Positions 53,178 to 64,000 of a stretch of DNA of 64,000 bases are shown here, in pieces. Position 1 is the stretch's first letter; each line of letters starts with the position of its first letter. Where the stretch lies: the NCBI GenBank assembly GCA_035041965.1, contig JAPYMA010000250.1:1-64000 (forward strand), read 5' to 3'. The notes beneath the pieces are model-generated. The model was given only the letters and a program-made list of their open reading frames with translations, was not told the DNA's origin and made no database searches. This stretch comes from Anisakis pegreffii (lineage: Eukaryota > Nematoda > Chromadorea > Rhabditida > Anisakidae). A program made the position numbers and the translations under genes.

Positions 53178-54200
53178 ATGTTTTCATCAGTGTTTGGCTC
53201 GTTGCTTTGGACAGCAATTTTACTTGCTGTTATTGAACGCCGAACGAGTGCATTCCCAGCTGTGCTAAACGATGACGCCAGGTTAATTGTTTGCTGTCAA
53301 TACTGTTATCGGTTTCAGCATACCGTTCCTCACAAAACTATTATACTACAGATATCTTTTTTCAAATACTTTATCCGACTGATTCATTCAACCAGTTTAA
53401 TCAGTTTTTTTCAACTAGCTTGACTATCCTCACGTACTGGTGATGATCTTGAAACATTCAACGTGCATCCTCGTGAATTCAACTTCTCCCCATTACTCCA
53501 CGCTCTGATAACGCACGAAGCTGCTAGGAATGATCTAATGTCACGATGATCTTACGCGCTGCCAATTAAGACAAATATACTTTATGGTTGTTGTTGATAT
53601 AGTGGGCTCACTGCACGGAAACTTAGCACATAATCCTCTTCGGACTCTTTTGAAGTGATAAAAACGAAATGTGCAGAATTCTTCAAGAATTCATCAAAGA
53701 TTGATGCGTGGAGCCAACCTAACTGATTAGTACAACCTCTGTCAAAAGCAATGTAACGTTACTCAATCTGTTTTCATTCACATAGATTTCATTCAGGAAT
53801 TATCTTAGCTATAAATGATAATGAGATGTTCATTATGTTATCATTTCTACGTTCTTCTGACAAGTTCCTAGGTTAAAAAAGTCGTATAAATGGAATCCCA
53901 AAAATTGCAGGAAAGCTTTTGATTGGGTGAGAAAATGCTTCTCACTCACGATTCAGCGAGATTATTCAGTTACGAATCGTTGTGTAATATAATATGCTGA
54001 GTGTAGTTTGCAGTTTTTTAGAGAAGAGGTTATACATTGTTTCTTACAGATCTTATGGACCACGGTTTTATCCACTTCTGAACAAGCGACGTAATGCAGC
54101 ACTTCGGAATTGTTTCTTCTCACCAGTTCAGTGTCTTTTACCTTTTGATAACAGATCACTGCGAAGGTTCACCGATCAAAGCATCACGGATTTCGACTGA
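53178..54200 (+). CDS. Allatostatin-C/somatostatin-like neuropeptide precursor
   Basis: Two exons, 53178-53281 and 54050-54200, join in phase (A/G|A, GT-AG intron of 768 nt with acceptor TTTCTTACAG) to 84 residues. The first exon is a signal peptide (MFSSVFGSLLWTAILLAVIE, cleavage likely after TSA-FPA). The second reads SYGPRFYPLL, then the multibasic site NKRR, then NAALRNCFFSPVQCLLPF and a basic/acidic tail. The ring CFFSPVQC has the C-x6-C spacing and aromatic-Phe-x-Pro core of allatostatin C (CYFNPISC). The peptide would be released by prohormone convertase at KRR, oxidised to a cyclic form, and act on somatostatin/AST-C-type receptors in the nervous system; those roles are taken from the family. 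It differs in Ser for Asn in the ring and in having residues LLPFDNR after the second Cys. A TATA box is at 53122 and AATAAA at 54327. The frame 53442-53550 inside the intron has no acceptor and is not used. Confidence 0.83.
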
Positions 54201-55270
54201 GGCAACCGATCAATTATGATCACCGGTCACTAGTCACGATGCTTAAATATTTTGGAAATTATTTTTCTCGGTTAAACTGAGTGAAATTGTTTCGATATCA
54301 TATATCTTCGTTTGATGCAGTAAATGAATAAAAATCGCCCAATGAATACCTTCTCATCCCCTTCGAACTAATCTGAACTGCAGTAACTTCATAAAGTGAT
54401 TGGTGAATTTAACAAGAAACACCAAACCGAATTTTTTCCGCATGTATCACGTATAACTGAATTGTTGTATTCATGGTGATGACATTGTATCTTCAGGAAT
54501 TGCAGTAAATATTTTTAAGTACTTTGCCGTCAAATTATGAATCACTTTTTGTTTACAGAGATAGTTGCATAACTGATCGTCGTAATGAAAAACGAGAAAA
54601 TCAATAGCTTTTTTCGGAAAGGCTGATTTCGTTGATCATTAAGACGAGCGAATCGATGCAAGTAGCAATGTTTGGCCAGAAATGTTGGATCATAAAAGTG
54701 TGCTACGTTCAACAATGATGAGAAGCACTCACTTCCGATAGTGAACAAAGAAATGTCAACACTTTGTATAAATCAGCATGAAGATCAGCGCATATTTACA
54801 AAACATTGCATAAAGGTCACACTTAAACGAAACACCTTCTAGAGAAACAACACCACACGCCATGAATACAAGAACATTCGCAGTTAGTTCAGAAAATATC
54901 ACATTTGCTTCATTTGTCACATTCAATTCTGCCTTAAAAATTCACGTTCTCTGCATTGAACGGCGGACATTACATCTCTCAACGCTTTAAATGTACAATG
55001 GACGGTCACTGCACATTTTCTCAGCTTGACATCATTTGCATACAGTTTACTTATGATAACTTACGTTAGATATTTATCTGGTCGACAGTGCGATAGTTTC
55101 GAGACCTCCACTTCAAACGTAAATACGATGTTTGGTCGCATTCCGCAGGAAGAAAATAGATGTGTTACCATGCTGTTGTCTTACTCATAATTCCCATTTA
55201 AAAATTCACATGGTTTTTGCGCATCTAGGTCTCACACATAGCGTATTTATTACTTGTCTATGGGAAAATA

Positions 55271-55420
55271 ATGTCTTTTGACCAAACTGTGATCAATACA
55301 AAAAAAGCATTTTCGTGTGAAAATTGTGCGCACGATACAGGCAAACAATGTCGCGGAATCTTTCAGTACACTCAGCTATTCTGTGAAGACTCAATAGGTT
55401 TTTTAATGTTAGAGTGGGAA
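55271..55420 (+). CDS. Candidate Cys-containing exon of an unidentified plus-strand gene
   Basis: An open segment of exactly 50 codons from ATG 55271 ends at a strong donor (GGGAA/GTGAGT). It contains FSCENCAHDTGKQC and a further Cys at FCED. The frame stays open upstream to an AG at about 55226, which would add LLLVYGKI, so the ATG may not be the real start. It could belong with the open segment at 56777-57034, with the hAT element in the intron. No domain is recognised. Confidence 0.27.
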
Positions 55421-55566
55421 GTGAGTATCAATACATTTAGGCGTTTTCGGGAGAACGAAACAGATTTTCTCGTGAAATATTCTAAATACGAGTGGAAAAA
55501 CGTGCTTAAGTGAAATTGCAAAAATCAATTATATTTCACGCTTTCACACGTTTCTATGCCTTTTAC

Positions 55567-55669
55567 AGGTCTGTTCTTCATTTCCACATGTTTCTATGCC
55601 CGCAGTCGTCTGACATTTCGGGCAGCTTAAAGAGAGTGAAATCAAGGTTATGAACGGGATATTCGACAT
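55567..55669 (-). CDS. Candidate signal-peptide plus Cys-rich exon, unidentified secreted protein
   Basis: On the minus strand ATG 55669 reads MSNIPFITLISLSLS, a plausible signal peptide, followed by CPKCQTTAGIETCGNEEQT up to a donor T/GTAAAA. The CxxC...C pattern right after the signal peptide resembles the start of small Ly6-type or other cysteine-rich secreted proteins, but later exons were not found. It may be a chance frame. Confidence 0.25.
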
Positions 55670-55794
55670 GGAATACCGTATAAAATATCGAGTACCATCA
55701 CTATCTCTGTCAGCAAGGCAACAATCGCTAGGAGAACGACTTTTCATGTGACAAGTAACACCACCATATATGTGACCGTGTTATGTGTATAGAT

Positions 55795-56476
55795 TAGGGT
55801 TTGCACAGGATTCCGGGATTACAGTTCTGATCCCGATCCCGGGATTTGATAAAACAGGTCATTTTGTGTGAATTTTGATAGTATGACCATCTTGAAGCAA
55901 GCCTTAATCATTCCCAACTAATTTATATCCAGTTATCTTTGATGTTTGCCCTCTATCATTGATGTTCAGCTAAGGAAATACACGCAATTCGGACGAATGA
56001 CATGATCAACGACAGCTCGATGAACTTTTACGTAACATTTCATTGAATATTCAACTGATTATTGTGCTCTTCACTGGTTTATATCACCCTCATATGGATG
56101 CATTTCTGTGTAATAGACTAACAGAGACATTTTCTAATAAAAACTGAGAGCAACAAAGTTCAATGAAATTTTGATTTGTTCGGCTTCAATATTCCATCTG
56201 TTAATTCAACTGAATGACTGCAAGTCTTTTTACTTCGCTATTTGGAAACGTTTTCATCCGATCGAAATGTACATAAATTATCACTGAGTTCACTCATAGT
56301 GAGAGTTCATTGCCGAAGTGAGCAAAGTTCTTCCATTCAAAAGGATCTTAAGCTTGAATATCAAGTACATTTGCATGATTTTTGATCGAAATTATCAAAT
56401 ATGTAAGTGCTCGGGATTGAAAATAATGAAATCCCGATCCCGGGATTGAAAAATAGCTGGGATTTTGCAAACCCTA
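55795..56476 (-). mobile_element. 682-bp hAT-type element with TAGGGTTTGCA and CCCGGGAT ends, copy 2
   Basis: The ends are TAGGGTTTGCACAGGAT and ATTTTGCAAACCCTA. The flanks are identical 8-mers GTATAGAT (55787-55794 and 56477-56484), a perfect hAT-size target duplication. Apart from the missing left part, it is an inverted, moderately diverged copy of 48565-49760 (shared CCGATCGAAATGTACAT, TTACGTAACATTTCATTGAA). It is non-coding. Confidence 0.93.
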
Positions 56477-56776
56477 GTATAGATGCTATTGCAGAATCGT
56501 AACAACAAAATCTGTTTCGTGTTGACCACTTCAGTAAGAAGAAAACATCCCACAAACCATCATCTTTTCACGTTGAAACAGTTCTTTTTGAAATAAACTT
56601 AACTGTGGATGCAAATGGGAGTTGTATAATAAGCATTCATACTCTTAATCACGCTACCATCCACCATACAGTTTTGTACATTTCATCACACTTTGTGTAA
56701 TGATTACCACATAAAACATCCCTTCTTCTTGTTTGACTCAAATAAATCGCCTGCCTGACACCCACAAGCATAAGCG

Positions 56777-57034
56777 GTGAAAAACAACGCTAAGAATCAA
56801 CGCTTGATTCAGCATGTGCACCACACTGTTGCCGAAGATCCAACAGCTGACTCCAAGCGAAAGAAACGCTCAATTCGTTTAATCGCATCTCACAAATTGT
56901 TTGACATCCGTTCGACAACAAAAAAAACATCACTTCAACAGCTCATCGCAACAAAGCAATCTTATTTACTGATTGATAAAAAATGGTTTAATTGTCCAAT
57001 TTTGAGGTCTCCGTTCACGCAGTACCAGCAATGA
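56777..57034 (+). CDS. Unidentified basic open segment, possible last exon
   Basis: An open segment of about 85 codons begins right after a stop, so it needs an upstream exon; GATTCAG near 56811 is a possible acceptor. It reads HVHHTVAEDPTADSKRKKRS, then LIASHKLFDI and KKWFNCPILRSPF, and stops 370 bp before the end of the convergent copine gene. The composition is protein-like and SKRKKRS resembles a furin or nuclear-localisation type site. No family is recognised. Confidence 0.3.
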   Translation: MKNNAKNQRLIQHVHHTVAEDPTADSKRKKRSIRLIASHKLFDIRSTTKKTSLQQLIATKQSYLLIDKKWFNCPILRSPFTQYQQ

Positions 57035-57406
57035 CGTTCATGAGAAAGGAAACAAATTACATGAACATGTGCTCAGCAATGTATCAGCGACTTAATGCGA
57101 CAGAATTTCATATATTAACATTTTCATGAGTTACATTTTCTTGCGTTATTTTGATATAATGCACCAGTAATTTAAGACATTCAATGAGAAAGTAGAATTC
57201 CCAGTGTTAGTCAGTACAACTTTTTGGGTAGTTTGCTAACGAAAGATGTTCAGGAACGTTATCAATTAAAGATTTGATCAGCTGCAAAATAATGCAAAAT
57301 AAAATTAATTATTTACAATTATTCACAGAGTCTTCGCAGTTTCACTGTACATTACACATTAAAACGAACGAACGATTCAAAATCAGCAGTGTTTGCAACG
57401 CTACGG

Positions 57407-63877
<6,471 letters not shown>

Positions 63878-64000
63878 CTGAAATTTTGAATGTGCACGTG
63901 AAAGCAACAATCGATTAAAAATCTCGTCACTAAAAGCGTTGCAATTAAAAGCATTATATAGTTTTGATAGTGATAAGGCGAAACCGTTTATACGCTTCGC

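Larger units (their letters stand above)
54201..55794. other. Stretch with two candidate exons, otherwise unresolved
   Basis: AATAAA at 54327-54332 is the probable polyadenylation signal of the neuropeptide gene. After it I see AT-rich sequence up to the candidate exons at 55271-55420 (plus) and 55669-55567 (minus), listed separately. Confidence 0.45.

Noticed and set aside
53442..53550. Open frame reading DDLETFNVHPREFNFSPLL inside the neuropeptide intron
   Set aside because: A stop lies just upstream in frame with no AG between, and including it would break the phase of the 53281/54050 junction.

Overview
This window is AT-rich metazoan nuclear DNA, most probably from a nematode. The genes have many short exons, GT-AG introns (about 50-1000 nt) with TTTCAG-like acceptors, and no operon layout. 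A near-match to the nematode spliced leader SL1 lies at 36304-36323. Genes are sparse: five multi-exon protein genes can be built with consistent splice phases, and most lie outside the long open frames because the exons are short. The species cannot be named from the sequence.

Layout: 1-11450 shows no convincing gene, only one small MITE (4157-4321) and weak open frames. 11451-13907 (minus) is a catalytically intact alpha-carbonic anhydrase whose first (signal-peptide) exon was not found. 14-32 kb is mostly gene-poor, with a 700-bp hAT-type element (17541-18240), a few candidate exons and a decayed mariner transposase (32198-32660, minus). 32826-33247 is a perfect 190-bp inverted repeat that carries the same tRNA gene on both arms. 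35-38.7 kb holds a second MITE of the 4.2-kb family, the SL1-like block and a 1210-bp hAT-type element inserted into a signal-peptide-like open frame. 38743-40247 (minus) is a complete seven-exon TRAIP-like RING/coiled-coil E3 ligase gene. 41.7-44.3 kb is repeat-rich: a 41-bp tandem repeat, a 39-bp-arm palindrome, a possible solo LTR and a (TA)66 microsatellite.

44884-47775 (plus) is a complete eight-exon, 400-residue CRAL-TRIO + GOLD (SEC14-like) gene. 53178-54200 (plus) is a two-exon gene for an 84-residue neuropeptide precursor with an allatostatin-C/somatostatin-like C-x6-C ring. It is flanked by two copies of one hAT-type family with CCCGGGAT-rich ends (48565-49760 and 55795-56476). 57407-63877 (minus) is a nearly complete copine gene (C2-C2-copine/vWA domain), open at its 5' side towards the window end.

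The genes do not form a pathway. TRAIP (genome maintenance), the SEC14/GOLD protein and copine (membrane lipid sensing or trafficking), carbonic anhydrase (CO2/bicarbonate) and the neuropeptide are independent neighbours in a transposon-scarred region. All exon models were made by eye from splice consensus, phase agreement and family motifs; no search or alignment program was run.
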